A DNA stretch of 64,000 nucleotides. Source: an uncultured Oscillospiraceae bacterium (lineage in GTDB: Bacteria > Bacillota > Clostridia > Oscillospirales > Oscillospiraceae). This document shows positions 53,985 through 62,238 of the stretch, in pieces. Under the pieces are notes generated by a model, which was given only the letters and a program-made list of their open reading frames with translations, did no database searches and was not told the DNA's origin. The stretch is from NCBI GenBank assembly GCA_934613505.1, contig CAKTTB010000004.1, positions 70,072 to 134,071 of the forward strand, read 5' to 3'. Position 1 is the stretch's first letter; every line of letters begins with the position of its first letter. A program made the translations under genes and the position numbers.

Positions 53985-54872
53985 TTGAGCAGACTCTCAA
54001 AATGGTTTGACCGGAATCTAAAATGGGTCTTTACACTGCCAACGCTGATTTTTGTTATACTGATGGTCGGATTCCCTATCATTTATACGTTGGTGGTCAG
54101 CTTTACCTCCTGGCGCATGTCCGCAACGAGCACAATGGAGTTCATCGGACTGAAGAACTACCTCTCCGTGCTGGGCGGCGGCAGATTTACAGACGCGATT
54201 GTCCGGACGTTTGAATATTCGGCGATCTGCCTTTGCGTGGAAATGGTTTTCGGAACGGCGATTGCGCTGTTCCTGAACAGAGATTTTAAAGGAAAGAGCC
54301 TTGTAAAGACTGCATTCCTTCTGCCGATGGTTGCGACTCCCGTGGCGGTCGGCATGATCTGGAAACTGATGTATGACCCGAGCATCGGCATTTTCAACTA
54401 TATCATCAAGGCCCTGGGCGGCACGCGGATCGATTTCCTGGGTGACGGCAAGATCGCACTGTTTTCACTGATGGCTGTTGATATCTGGCAGTGGACTCCG
54501 TTCGTTATGCTGATCATGCTGGCCGGCCTGACCGCAATCCCCAGCGAGCCGCTGGAGGCTGCGTGCGTGGACGGCGCAAGCAAGTGGCAGGTGTTGTGGA
54601 AGGTCCAGATGCCGCTGCTGCGGCCCACGATCTTTACTGCTGTGCTGCTGCGTCTAATCGACGTCCTGAAGACGTTCGATATCATGTACTCGATGACGCA
54701 GGGCGGCCCCGGCTTTGACACGGAAACCATGAACATCCTCTCCTTCCGGGAGGCGTTTGAGTTTATGAACTTCGGGTCGGCCTGTTCGATGCTGATCGTC
54801 TTCTTTGTGATCGTTATGGCGATCGCTGCGATTACGATCAAAGTAAAAAGTAAGATGGAGGTGGAACTGTAA
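53985..54872 (+). CDS. ABC sugar permease, MalF/UgpA-like
   Basis: A 295-residue inner-membrane permease with six predicted helices. The EAA loop is EPLEAACVDGASKWQVLWKV (about 202-221), the contact site for the ATPase. TTG 53985 is chosen as start with AAAGGAG about 12 bases upstream; an ATG at 53940 lies within the hairpin. One base overlaps the next permease. Confidence 0.92.
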   Translation: MSRLSKWFDRNLKWVFTLPTLIFVILMVGFPIIYTLVVSFTSWRMSATSTMEFIGLKNYLSVLGGGRFTDAIVRTFEYSAICLCVEMVFGTAIALFLNRDFKGKSLVKTAFLLPMVATPVAVGMIWKLMYDPSIGIFNYIIKALGGTRIDFLGDGKIALFSLMAVDIWQWTPFVMLIMLAGLTAIPSEPLEAACVDGASKWQVLWKVQMPLLRPTIFTAVLLRLIDVLKTFDIMYSMTQGGPGFDTETMNILSFREAFEFMNFGSACSMLIVFFVIVMAIAAITIKVKSKMEVEL

Positions 54873-55696
54873 TGGCGGGCGTCAGACATAAGCTGCTCAA
54901 GCAGATTCTTTTTTACGTTGTTGTCGTGCTGCTGCTGTGCGTCACACTGTTCCCCCTGCTTTGGATGCTGCTCGCATCGTTCAAGAGAAACGGCGACCTT
55001 CTGAACGTGGCGAAAATGTTCTCGTTTACGCCTACGCTGAAGAACTATACCAACGTCTTCGTAAAATATGATTTTATCCAGCCGATTAAGAACAGCCTGA
55101 TTATCAGTCTGGTCTCGACGGGCCTGGCCATGCTGCTCGGCCTGCCGGCCGCGTATGCAATCGGGCGGGCAAAGATGCACGTATCCTCCGGCATTATCCT
55201 GATGATACGAATCGTCCCGGCCGTATCGTTCCTGGTGCCGTGGTTCCTGCTGTTCTCAAAGCTGCATCTGACGGGAACCTATCTGTCTCTGATCATCTGC
55301 CATCTGATCGTTTCCCTGCCGACGGTCATCTGGATCATGATACCGTATTTTGAAACGATCCCGAAGGAGCTGGAAGAGTCAGCCTATATCGACGGGTGCA
55401 ACAAGCTGGGCGCATTCAACAGGATTCTCCTGCCGCTTGCAGTTCCCGGCATCCTGACATCCGCAATTTTGTCTTTCGTCTTTTCTTGGAACAACTTCAT
55501 GTTTGCACTGATCCTCTGCTCGACAAAGACGATGACGCTGCCCATGGCAATTTATCAGTTCATTTCGTATTCGAATGTTGACTGGGGCGGAATTATGGCG
55601 GCCTCTGTTGTCATTACGCTCCCGATCATCATCATTTCTCTGTTCTTACAGCGGTACGTCGTTGCCGGACTGACAGGCGGCGCTGTAAAGGGATAA
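54872..55696 (+). CDS. ABC sugar permease, MalG/UgpE-like
   Basis: A 274-residue second permease with the EAA loop KELEESAYIDGCNKLGAFNR (about 167-186). It overlaps the first permease by one base (TAATG). No ATPase gene is present in the cluster, so the importer must borrow a shared MsmK/UgpC-type ATPase encoded elsewhere, as is common for CUT1 importers in Firmicutes. Confidence 0.92.
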   Translation: MAGVRHKLLKQILFYVVVVLLLCVTLFPLLWMLLASFKRNGDLLNVAKMFSFTPTLKNYTNVFVKYDFIQPIKNSLIISLVSTGLAMLLGLPAAYAIGRAKMHVSSGIILMIRIVPAVSFLVPWFLLFSKLHLTGTYLSLIICHLIVSLPTVIWIMIPYFETIPKELEESAYIDGCNKLGAFNRILLPLAVPGILTSAILSFVFSWNNFMFALILCSTKTMTLPMAIYQFISYSNVDWGGIMAASVVITLPIIIISLFLQRYVVAGLTGGAVKG

Positions 55697-55711
55697 AAGG
55701 AGTCTGAAACG

Positions 55712-56671
55712 ATGAAAAAGAAAATCTTAGCAACTGTCCCCCTGTTCTCCATGCGCTGCGCGCAGGCAAAGAAAATGCTGGAAGACGCCGGCCTCGAGGT
55801 CATCGAATACAAGGGTGATCTTGTCATGACGACAGAGGAGATCCGTGCAGTCGGTAGCGATATCGTCGGTGCAATCATCGGCTGTGACGAATGGAACGAT
55901 GAAGTTTTCGACGCCTGCCCGCAGCTGAAGGTCATTGCGCGGTTTGGTATCGGCTATGAAAATATCGATCTGGACGCGGCAACCAGGCATGGGGTAAAGG
56001 TCTGCAATGTCCGCGGTGTCAACTGTGACTCAGTCGGTGAGGCAACCATCATGTTCGTACTGGCTTGCCTGCGCAACCTCGTAACGCTGACCGATACGAC
56101 GAAAGAGGGACAGTGGATGCGCTATACGGGGCATACGCTGAAGGGAAAGACATATGGCCTGGTAGGCTTTGGCGCAGTCGCACGGTATGTTGCAAAGCTG
56201 CTGACCAGCTTTGATGTGGCAAAGATCTATGCATATGACCTGTATCCCAACATGGCAGAAGCGGAGCGTCTGGGCGTAACCATGACGGATCTGGACACGA
56301 TTGTCCGTGAGTGCGATGTAATCTCCCTGCATGTTCCGTGCACGCCGGAGACGACCGGCCTGTTCAACGAAGAAATGTTCAGGAAGATGAAGAAGGATAC
56401 GGTATTCGTAAATGTTGCGCGCGGCCCCATCGTTGACACGCAGGCGCTCTGCAAGGCGCTGAACGAGGGCTGGATCGCGGCTGCGGCGCTCGATGTCTTT
56501 GCGGTCGAGCCGGTCGAGAAGGATTCTCCGATCCTTACAGCCAAGAATCTGATCTGCATGCCGCATCAGGCAGCGGATACCTATGAGACATTTGACGCAG
56601 TCGGACAATTCGATGCGAAAATCGTTCTGGATGTTCTGCAGGGGATCCGCCCGCAGAATGAGCTGAACTGA
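55712..56671 (+). CDS. D-2-hydroxyacid dehydrogenase, second copy
   Basis: A 319-residue NAD-dependent dehydrogenase of the same group as the protein at 51194: VGFGAVARYVAKLL (Rossmann), NVARGPIVDT (Arg), the VEPV region (Glu) and CMPHQAADT (His). The order of domains and length match, but the substrate-binding loops differ, so the pair may act on successive or different hydroxy acids. RBS AAAGGAG. Confidence 0.9.
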   Translation: MKKKILATVPLFSMRCAQAKKMLEDAGLEVIEYKGDLVMTTEEIRAVGSDIVGAIIGCDEWNDEVFDACPQLKVIARFGIGYENIDLDAATRHGVKVCNVRGVNCDSVGEATIMFVLACLRNLVTLTDTTKEGQWMRYTGHTLKGKTYGLVGFGAVARYVAKLLTSFDVAKIYAYDLYPNMAEAERLGVTMTDLDTIVRECDVISLHVPCTPETTGLFNEEMFRKMKKDTVFVNVARGPIVDTQALCKALNEGWIAAAALDVFAVEPVEKDSPILTAKNLICMPHQAADTYETFDAVGQFDAKIVLDVLQGIRPQNELN

Positions 56672-56679
56672 ATCACACA

Positions 56680-56704
56680 AAGCGGCAGCGATACGCTGCC
56701 GCTT
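56680..56704 (+). other. Intercistronic hairpin
   Basis: An 11-bp stem AAGCGGCAGCG/CGCTGCCGCTT with a three-base loop and no T-run, directly before the isomerase gene. Confidence 0.6.
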
Positions 56705-56725
56705 GCCGATGGAGAGGTGCTTACT

Positions 56726-57412
56726 ATGAAACGGTCTGAAATCAATCAAATCATTCGTGAAGCGGAGCAGTTCCTGCAGGCGCATCAGTACATTCTTCCT
56801 GAGTTTGCATACTGGACGCCGAAAGACTGGGCAAAGAAGGGCACAGAGTGCACGGAAATCCGGGAAAATATGCTTGGCTGGGATATCACCGATTATGGAA
56901 TGGGGGATTTCTCAAAGATCGGCCTGCTGCTGGTCACGGTCAGAAACGGAAACCAGAAAAACCCGGAAAAATATCCGAAGCCCTATGCGGAAAAGATCAT
57001 GATTGTCCGTGAGGAACAGGTAACGCCCATGCACTATCACTGGAGCAAGATGGAGGACATCATCAACCGCGGCGGCGGACAGCTTGACATTCAGCTGTAC
57101 GAATCCAAAAACGGCAATGAGCTCGATCAGGAGCGTGAAATCTGTGTGAGCATGGACGGCGTGAAGAAGATTGTTCCGGCAGGCGGCATTGTTACGCTGC
57201 TGCCCGGCTCTTCCATCACGCTGACACCGGGCCTGTATCATCGCTTCTGGGGCAAGCCCGGCCACGGCACCGTACTGGTTGGCGAGGTCTCCATGTGCAA
57301 CGATGACAATACGGACAACAGCTTCTACGACAATGTGGGCCGCTTCCCGAAGATTGAAGAGGATGAGCCGCCCTATCGGCTGCTCTGCAACGAATACCCG
57401 GCAGTAGAATAA
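56726..57412 (+). CDS. D-lyxose ketol-isomerase-like protein
   Basis: A 228-residue cupin-fold protein matching D-lyxose isomerases (YdaE type): MKRSEINQIIREAEQFL opening, then FAYWTPKDW. Metal ligands of the cupin are visible in TPMHYHWSKMEDII (two His and a Glu) and LTPGLYHRFWG (last His). Such enzymes interconvert D-lyxose and D-xylulose or D-mannose and D-fructose. ATG 56726 is preferred to GTG 56717 by spacing from GGAGAGG. It ties the cluster to an aldose-ketose step. Confidence 0.85.
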   Translation: MKRSEINQIIREAEQFLQAHQYILPEFAYWTPKDWAKKGTECTEIRENMLGWDITDYGMGDFSKIGLLLVTVRNGNQKNPEKYPKPYAEKIMIVREEQVTPMHYHWSKMEDIINRGGGQLDIQLYESKNGNELDQEREICVSMDGVKKIVPAGGIVTLLPGSSITLTPGLYHRFWGKPGHGTVLVGEVSMCNDDNTDNSFYDNVGRFPKIEEDEPPYRLLCNEYPAVE

Positions 57413-57421
57413 GAACCATTG

Positions 57422-57462
57422 ACGCCCGGCCGGAGTGCAGATGCTGCGCACCGACCGGGCGT
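57422..57462 (+). other. Intercistronic hairpin
   Basis: ACGCCCGG/CCGGGCGT closes a longer imperfect helix with inner CGG/CCG and GCAG/CTGC pairings. There is no T-run. Confidence 0.55.
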
Positions 57463-57490
57463 GACAGCAATAGAGGAGGCAGAACGGACT

Positions 57491-58312
57491 ATGGCGATAC
57501 TGCAGATCAAGCTTACATCGCAGGCACTTTCGACGAAAACAGATGTTGTCGTGATTCTCCCGACGAAAAGTCTTCCGGAGATGCAGCGTATCCCCAATTA
57601 CGGCTTCTATCAGGACGGGATGGTGTACCAGGTTCTCTATCTGTACCACGGAACGACCGGCGACTGCTTCGACTGGATCCGCTTTTCCATGCTGGAGAAG
57701 TATGCGCAGGACCACTGCCTTGCGGTCGTGCTTCCGAGTGTACAGAACAGCAATGTCCATAATATCCCGGATGGCTGCGCGTATTTTGACTATGTAGCGG
57801 AAGAACTGCCACGCATGATTTCGTGGATGCTCCCGGTCTCCAGACGGCGTGCGGATACCTTTATCGGGGGAATCAGCATGGGCGGCGCGGCGGCGTTCAA
57901 GCTTGCCATGGACCGGCCGGACAGATTTGCGGCAGCGGCCTGCCTTTCGCCTGCCTTTTTTATTCCGGAGCTGATCGAATCCGGCCAGCAGACGCCCTGG
58001 AGTGCGGCATATGCGCCGGGAGAAACGCTGAAAGGAACGGCAGAGGATCCATATTGGCAGGCAAAGAGCATCATGGACCGGAAGATTGAATATCCGGAGC
58101 TGTATCTTTGCTGCGGAACGGAGGACGAACTCTGCCTTGCTGGCACCAGACAGTTCCACAGCTATCTGGAGCAGATCGGAATGCACAGCACCTATCATGA
58201 GCAGGCCGGCGTGCACGACTGGGAGTTCTGGAACGATGAACTGAAGCGGATTCTGGCATGGTTGCCGCTGCAGAATGGGCTTGTGCACGCAGAAATGCTC
58301 GGCTCTGTGTGA
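57491..58312 (+). CDS. Esterase (EstA/FrmB-like alpha/beta hydrolase)
   Basis: A 273-residue alpha/beta hydrolase. The nucleophile elbow is GGISMGGAAAF (Ser near 139), the oxyanion region YHGTTGDCFDW follows strand 3, and the last His is in GVHDWEFW. There is no signal peptide, so it acts inside the cell. It probably removes an acyl group (acetyl or feruloyl) from the imported carbohydrate, by analogy with other sugar clusters. ATG 57491 has GAGGAGG 12 bases upstream. Last gene of the cluster. Confidence 0.85.
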   Translation: MAILQIKLTSQALSTKTDVVVILPTKSLPEMQRIPNYGFYQDGMVYQVLYLYHGTTGDCFDWIRFSMLEKYAQDHCLAVVLPSVQNSNVHNIPDGCAYFDYVAEELPRMISWMLPVSRRRADTFIGGISMGGAAAFKLAMDRPDRFAAAACLSPAFFIPELIESGQQTPWSAAYAPGETLKGTAEDPYWQAKSIMDRKIEYPELYLCCGTEDELCLAGTRQFHSYLEQIGMHSTYHEQAGVHDWEFWNDELKRILAWLPLQNGLVHAEMLGSV

Positions 58313-58420
58313 GATGGACCGTACTGCATACGGAACCGAAAACCGAAAATGAATCGCGCGCTCCGGCCGACAGACCGGAGCACCTGTAAGATGGAAGCAG
58401 ACACTCACAAAAGTGTGAAG

Positions 58421-58729
58421 TGACCCCAAAAAGTTAGACAATATTTTGAAGTAAAAATTGTTCAAGCAGCCGAAAGGGCTTGTTGTCTGTGAATTGCAGG
58501 CGGCAAGCCCTTCAGTTTTGCCTTGATCCTGCGGTTGTTGTAGTAATCCAGATATTCAACGAGTTCCTGCTTGAAGTGCTCCATGGACTGAAATTCTTGC
58601 AGATATAGCAGCTCACTTTTGAGCAGCCCAAAGAAGTTTTCTATCACAGCATTGTCCAGACAGGTCCCTTTCCGGCTCATGCTCTGCCGAATGCCCTTCT
58701 CTCGGAGCATCCGTTGATACTGTTTACCC
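58421..58729 (-). mobile_element. IS3-family insertion sequence fragment
   Basis: The outer end TGACCCCAAAAAGTTAGACA (58421-58440) is a typical IS3/IS150-type terminal repeat. The piece carries only the last part of the transposase. Its other side joins a truncated TTRAP gene at about 58727 with no second terminal repeat. Confidence 0.75.
58462..58710 (-). pseudogene. IS3-family transposase, C-terminal fragment
   Basis: Eighty-two residues of the integrase core: [20 protein letters not shown] holds the last catalytic Glu, then [11 protein letters not shown] and [20 protein letters not shown]. Similarity continues a few codons upstream (KQYQR) to about 58725 and then stops. The first two catalytic Asp residues are missing. 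Confidence 0.85.
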
Positions 58730-58831
58730 CCACATTTCTGTGAGGGCCACGATCAGGCCCTCGCGGGTGCCGTCTGCGTTGTAGATGCTCATGAGGCTGA
58801 TTTCTTCATGGGTAAATGGGTTGTTTTTCAT
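58724..58831 (-). pseudogene. Transposon-transfer assisting protein (TTRAP), truncated
   Basis: Thirty-five residues, MKNNPFTHEEISLMSIYNAD then [11 protein letters not shown], match the start of TTRAP proteins of Tn1549-like elements, which are about twice as long. The break falls where the IS3 fragment begins. The ATG lies one base after the stop of the YodL-type gene, the normal order for these elements. Confidence 0.7.
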
Positions 58832-58832
58832 A

Positions 58833-59366
58833 TCAAAGCTCTCTTTCCGCGCTCCGTTTGGGCGCTGTTTTGTTTTTCGTCTGCTCCGGCGTCCTTTCCC
58901 TGAGCTTTTCCAGCACGGAGGGCTTCTTCTGTTCGCGGTGGGAGGCCGCAGCCAGCTCCGTCAGGGAAATGGAAAAGCCCGCCTTGACCTGCGCCTCCAA
59001 ATCGGCCACGGTGGACTGCTTGGGGCCGTTGTTGATGATGCCGTCGATCATGCCGTAGTCGTCCTCCAGCAGCATCTCCGCGTTTTTGAGATAATTCTCC
59101 GGCTTGAGGAAATTGGGAAGCTCCCGGAAGCCGATGCTGTCAACGTAATGACAGGATACTACGCCGTTTTGCTTTAGGGCAACGATGTCGCTGACCGACA
59201 GGCTGTGTCCCTTGAAATCCGCAGGGTGATCCACGTTGAACCGCTGATAAATCATATCCAGATTGGTTCTGGCATTCCCATAATCCATAAACCCTCCGGT
59301 GTAGATCGCGTCGTAGCCGCTGCGCTCCGGTGTGACGCCCTTGCTCTGCAAGTAGTCATAGTTCAT
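58833..59366 (-). pseudogene. YodL-domain protein of Tn1549-like elements, C-terminal part
   Basis: The frame encodes 177 residues with MNYDYLQSKGVTPERSGYDA, HPADFKGHSLSVSDIVALKQ, then CHYVDSIGFRELPNF and IDGIINNGPKQSTVADLE. This is the C-terminal part of the long YodL/DUF4316-type proteins carried by conjugative elements. The preceding codons (QWKAEYRF) also fit but follow a TGA, so the N-terminal portion is lost. The gene is on the strand opposite to mobC and int. Confidence 0.7.
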
Positions 59367-59543
59367 GAAGCGGTACTCTGCCTTCCATTGTCAGTATACA
59401 GGTAAATCTGCGTCCCTACAATGGAGAGGTCACTTCATATTATCTATTCTCTCAAATCTCAATATCCGCAGATCGTGATGTCCCCGCTTTTTCGAAAGCG
59501 GGGACATTTTTTCTTCTCCGATACTTAAAAAACAGCAGAGAAA

Positions 59544-60020
59544 TGTCCGTTGTATAGTAGAGGGCTTTTTGAAAATATCGCGCAGCTTTTTCCGGACAAA
59601 AGGCGAAAACATGTCCGTGTGTTATATGGAAGGAAAATTTTTCGCGCCACCCCCTAATTTGCAGAAATTTTGTCCGTTGTAAAGTGAGAGGGAACCACTC
59701 GCGAGGCAGAACCGTGACACGCCGCATCATTTTGTCCGTTGGAAAGTTGAAAGGGCAATTTGGAGCAGCGCACAAGGCTTGTCTCGCCGTCCTCAAAACT
59801 TTTTTGAGAAATCTGGGACAAAACCGCGATCTGATTCACTTAGCTAAGTAGAGGGGGGATCAGGGGCAGAAGAAGTTTTTTGAAAGAGGGTGCCAAGTTT
59901 TTGAGGAAAAATGTCCGTTGTAAAGTGAAGGGCAACCAAGCGACAATTCCCTCGTTCTCAAAATTTTATTTTCGCCACTATCAAGTTTTTGAGGAAAAAT
60001 GTCCGTTGTATTGTGAAAGG
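59544..60020 (+). repeat. Six TGTCCGTTGTA repeats before mobC
   Basis: Variants of TGTCCGTTGTAAAGTGAAGG start at 59544, 59612, 59671, 59733, 59912 and 60000; the first four are about 60 bases apart. The last runs into the mobC ribosome site. Within them CAAGTTTTTGAGGAAAAATG plus CCGTTGTA is a perfect 29-base direct repeat (59894-59922 and 59982-60010). The 665-base stretch 59367-60031 has no gene. It may hold the transfer origin or stacked promoters. Confidence 0.7.
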
Positions 60021-60031
60021 AGTGTTTTATC

Positions 60032-60328
60032 ATGCCGGATCGCACGCGACCCATCCGCAAGGAAATCTGCCTGAACGAGCAGGAACTGAATCTCATCCAG
60101 CACAAAATGCGCCAGTTGGGGACGCACAACTTCGGCGCTTACGCCCGCAAGATGCTGATTGACGGCTACATCATCAAGGTTGATTACACCGAGCAGAAAA
60201 AGTTAGCTGCCGCCGTCAGCAGAGTCGCCTCGAACATCAACCAGATTTGCCGCCGCATCAACAGCACCGGGCGCTGCTACGAGGACGACGTTGCCGAGCT
60301 GAAAGCGCGGCAAAAGGATGAACTATAA
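60032..60328 (+). CDS. mobC: MobC-family mobilization protein
   Basis: A 98-residue ribbon-helix-helix-type relaxosome accessory protein: RKEICLNEQELNLIQHKM, AYARKMLIDGYIIKVDY and VASNINQICRRINSTG are the MobC blocks. The end (KARQKDEL then stop) is shorter than usual and looks frameshifted. The relaxase gene expected next is absent, so mobilisation in cis is unlikely. RBS AAAGGAG inside the last upstream repeat. Confidence 0.85.
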   Translation: MPDRTRPIRKEICLNEQELNLIQHKMRQLGTHNFGAYARKMLIDGYIIKVDYTEQKKLAAAVSRVASNINQICRRINSTGRCYEDDVAELKARQKDEL

Positions 60329-60360
60329 CGATATGTTCTGCCCTGGAAAGGAAGTGATGC

Positions 60361-61068
60361 ATCATCTTTTACAAACTGACTACCCCGCTGCCGCCGTTCA
60401 TTCCCTTGCCGCGCTTCATAGTGGCTGGAGAATATTCCGTCAATGCAAAGCTGCTCTATGGGCTGCTCCTCAGCCGAACCCAGCTTTCCCAACGCTCCGG
60501 GTGGGCAGACGAGAACGGCAATGTATATGTGATTTATCCCATCCGGCAGATGGCAGATGATCTGAACCGGAGCGAGCGGACAGTCAAAAACGCTTTGAAC
60601 GAATTGGAAAATGCGGGACTGCTCCTGCGCGTCCGTCAGGGCTGAAATCGGGCAAATCGTCTATTCTTGCAAGTGCCGGATGAGGTGCAGGTTTCTTCCC
60701 GTCCAGCGGGCAAAACTTGCCCCATAGAGGTGCAGAATTCTTCCTCTTGCATAGTGCAGGATTTGCCCCCTAATAAGAATAATAGGAAAGAGAAAGACAG
60801 GAGTGAAAATAAGGAGAGGGAATCCCTCCGCCGCTTTGGTGAATTTCAGAATGTGTTTCTTTCTGAGGGTGAGCTGGCATCTCTGCAATCTGATTTTCCA
60901 AATCGCTATGTGGAATATATCGACCGTCTGTCGGTCTATATGGCCTCCAACGGGAGACACTACGCCAATCACTACGCCACCTTGCGGAAATGGCTGAACG
61001 AGGACATCCGAAGCGGGAATACAAAAACCTATACCGCCGAGGACTATGGTGAAGGAGAATGCCTATGA
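60361..61068 (+). pseudogene. repA: Replication initiator RepA, interrupted by one stop codon
   Basis: One continuous frame encodes a RepA-type initiator: FYKLTTPLPPFIPLPRFIVA, LLYGLLLSRTQLSQ, the helix-turn-helix DDLNRSERTVKNALNELENA, then after RVRQG a TGA (60643-60645), then NRANRLFLQVPDEV and, further on, FLSEGELASLQSDFPNRYVE. Relatives have Trp where the TGA stands (GWN), so a TGG to TGA change is inferred. The start is also unclear (a stop lies at 60355 and no ATG follows). The C-terminal part after the stop is otherwise intact. Confidence 0.75.
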
Positions 61069-61916
61069 ATATGAATCCGATAGTGGATGCTTTGCTGAAA
61101 AGCGCTGACACGCCGAGCCAAGCCTCCAGTGATTACATCAACCCCGCCGACGGGCTGAAATACTGCGGCAAGTGTCATACCCCGAAAGAAGCATTTTTTC
61201 CTGAAAATCTGCGCAGGAATGGGATGGACAAGCACCCTGCGCTTTGCAAATGTGCTGCAAAAGCAAGGGCAGAAAAAGAATCAGAAGAGAAGAAAGAACA
61301 GCACAGAAGAAACATAACGATGCTCCAAGCAGAAGCGTTCCGGGATATTCCCGCTGCGCTCTGGCGGTTTGATGCCGTCCCCGTGATGACCGCACAGCTT
61401 TCTAAGGCGAAACAGTATGTTGAGAACTGGGACAGCTTCAAACGCGATGAAATCGGGCTTCTCCTGTTTGGGGATGTCGGCACCGGCAAAACCTATGCGG
61501 CTGGCTGCATTGCCAACGCTTTGATTGACAAGGAGGTTTCGGTTCTTATGGTTGGGGTGTCCGATGTGGTCAACCGGATGCAAGGCAATTTCGGCGCAGA
61601 CCGTGACAGCTACATGACATCTCTCATGCGTCCGGAACTGCTGATACTGGACGATCTGGGCGCGGAACGAAATACAAGCTTCGGCAAAGAGCGCGTTTTT
61701 GATGTCATCAACCGCAGGCGGCTGACCGGCAAGCCCATGATCATCACCACGAATATCCCAATCGTCACGATGCAAAAGGCTGCCAGTCTGGATGAGCGCC
61801 GGATCTACGACCGCATTTTGGAAGTTTGCGTTCCCATCCGCTTCGACGGGGAAAATTTCCGCAGGGGCAACGCCAAGCACAATTTAGAAAAAGCGGCGCA
61901 GCTTCTGCGGGAGTAA
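61065..61916 (+). CDS. DnaC/IstB-like ATP-binding protein
   Basis: A 283-residue AAA+ protein of the helicase-loader type. The N-terminal Cys motif CGKCHTP...LCKC (about 28-60) may bind zinc. Walker A is FGDVGTGKTYAAG (about 139-151), Walker B ELLILDDLGAERN, and later IDR-like box DERRIYDRI. It normally follows repA in Tn1549-like elements. The ATG 61065 overlaps the repA stop and has AAGGAGA at 7 bases. Confidence 0.88.
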   Translation: MNMNPIVDALLKSADTPSQASSDYINPADGLKYCGKCHTPKEAFFPENLRRNGMDKHPALCKCAAKARAEKESEEKKEQHRRNITMLQAEAFRDIPAALWRFDAVPVMTAQLSKAKQYVENWDSFKRDEIGLLLFGDVGTGKTYAAGCIANALIDKEVSVLMVGVSDVVNRMQGNFGADRDSYMTSLMRPELLILDDLGAERNTSFGKERVFDVINRRRLTGKPMIITTNIPIVTMQKAASLDERRIYDRILEVCVPIRFDGENFRRGNAKHNLEKAAQLLRE

Positions 61917-61940
61917 ACAATTCGGGCAAAGGAGAACAAC

Positions 61941-62147
61941 ATGGAAGATAAAATCAGCACCGTCCCCATCCACCTCAAAATGACGCTGACCGCCAGAGAA
62001 GCGGCAGAATACAGCAACATCGGCATCAACAAGATCGACAGTATGCTCCGCAGCCCCAACTGCCCCTTCGTCTTGTTCGTCGGGGCAAAAAAGCTGGTCA
62101 AGCGCCGGGAGTTTGAACAGTACATCAGCCGCACAATGGCAATTTGA
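61941..62147 (+). CDS. xis: Excisionase (Tn916-type Xis)
   Basis: A 68-residue winged-helix protein: LTAREAAEYSNIGINKIDSM is the recognition helix region and CPFVLFVGAKKLVKRREFEQ the wing. This is the Tn916 Xis family, directly upstream of the integrase as in Tn916/Tn1549. Appears intact. Confidence 0.9.
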   Translation: MEDKISTVPIHLKMTLTAREAAEYSNIGINKIDSMLRSPNCPFVLFVGAKKLVKRREFEQYISRTMAI

Positions 62148-62238
62148 AGGTAAGTTCACTATTGAGAAAAGAAAGCCCTTGTGCTACAATTATAAAATGC
62201 ATAGGGGCTTCTTCTCATAGTGGGAAAGGAGCTTCCGA

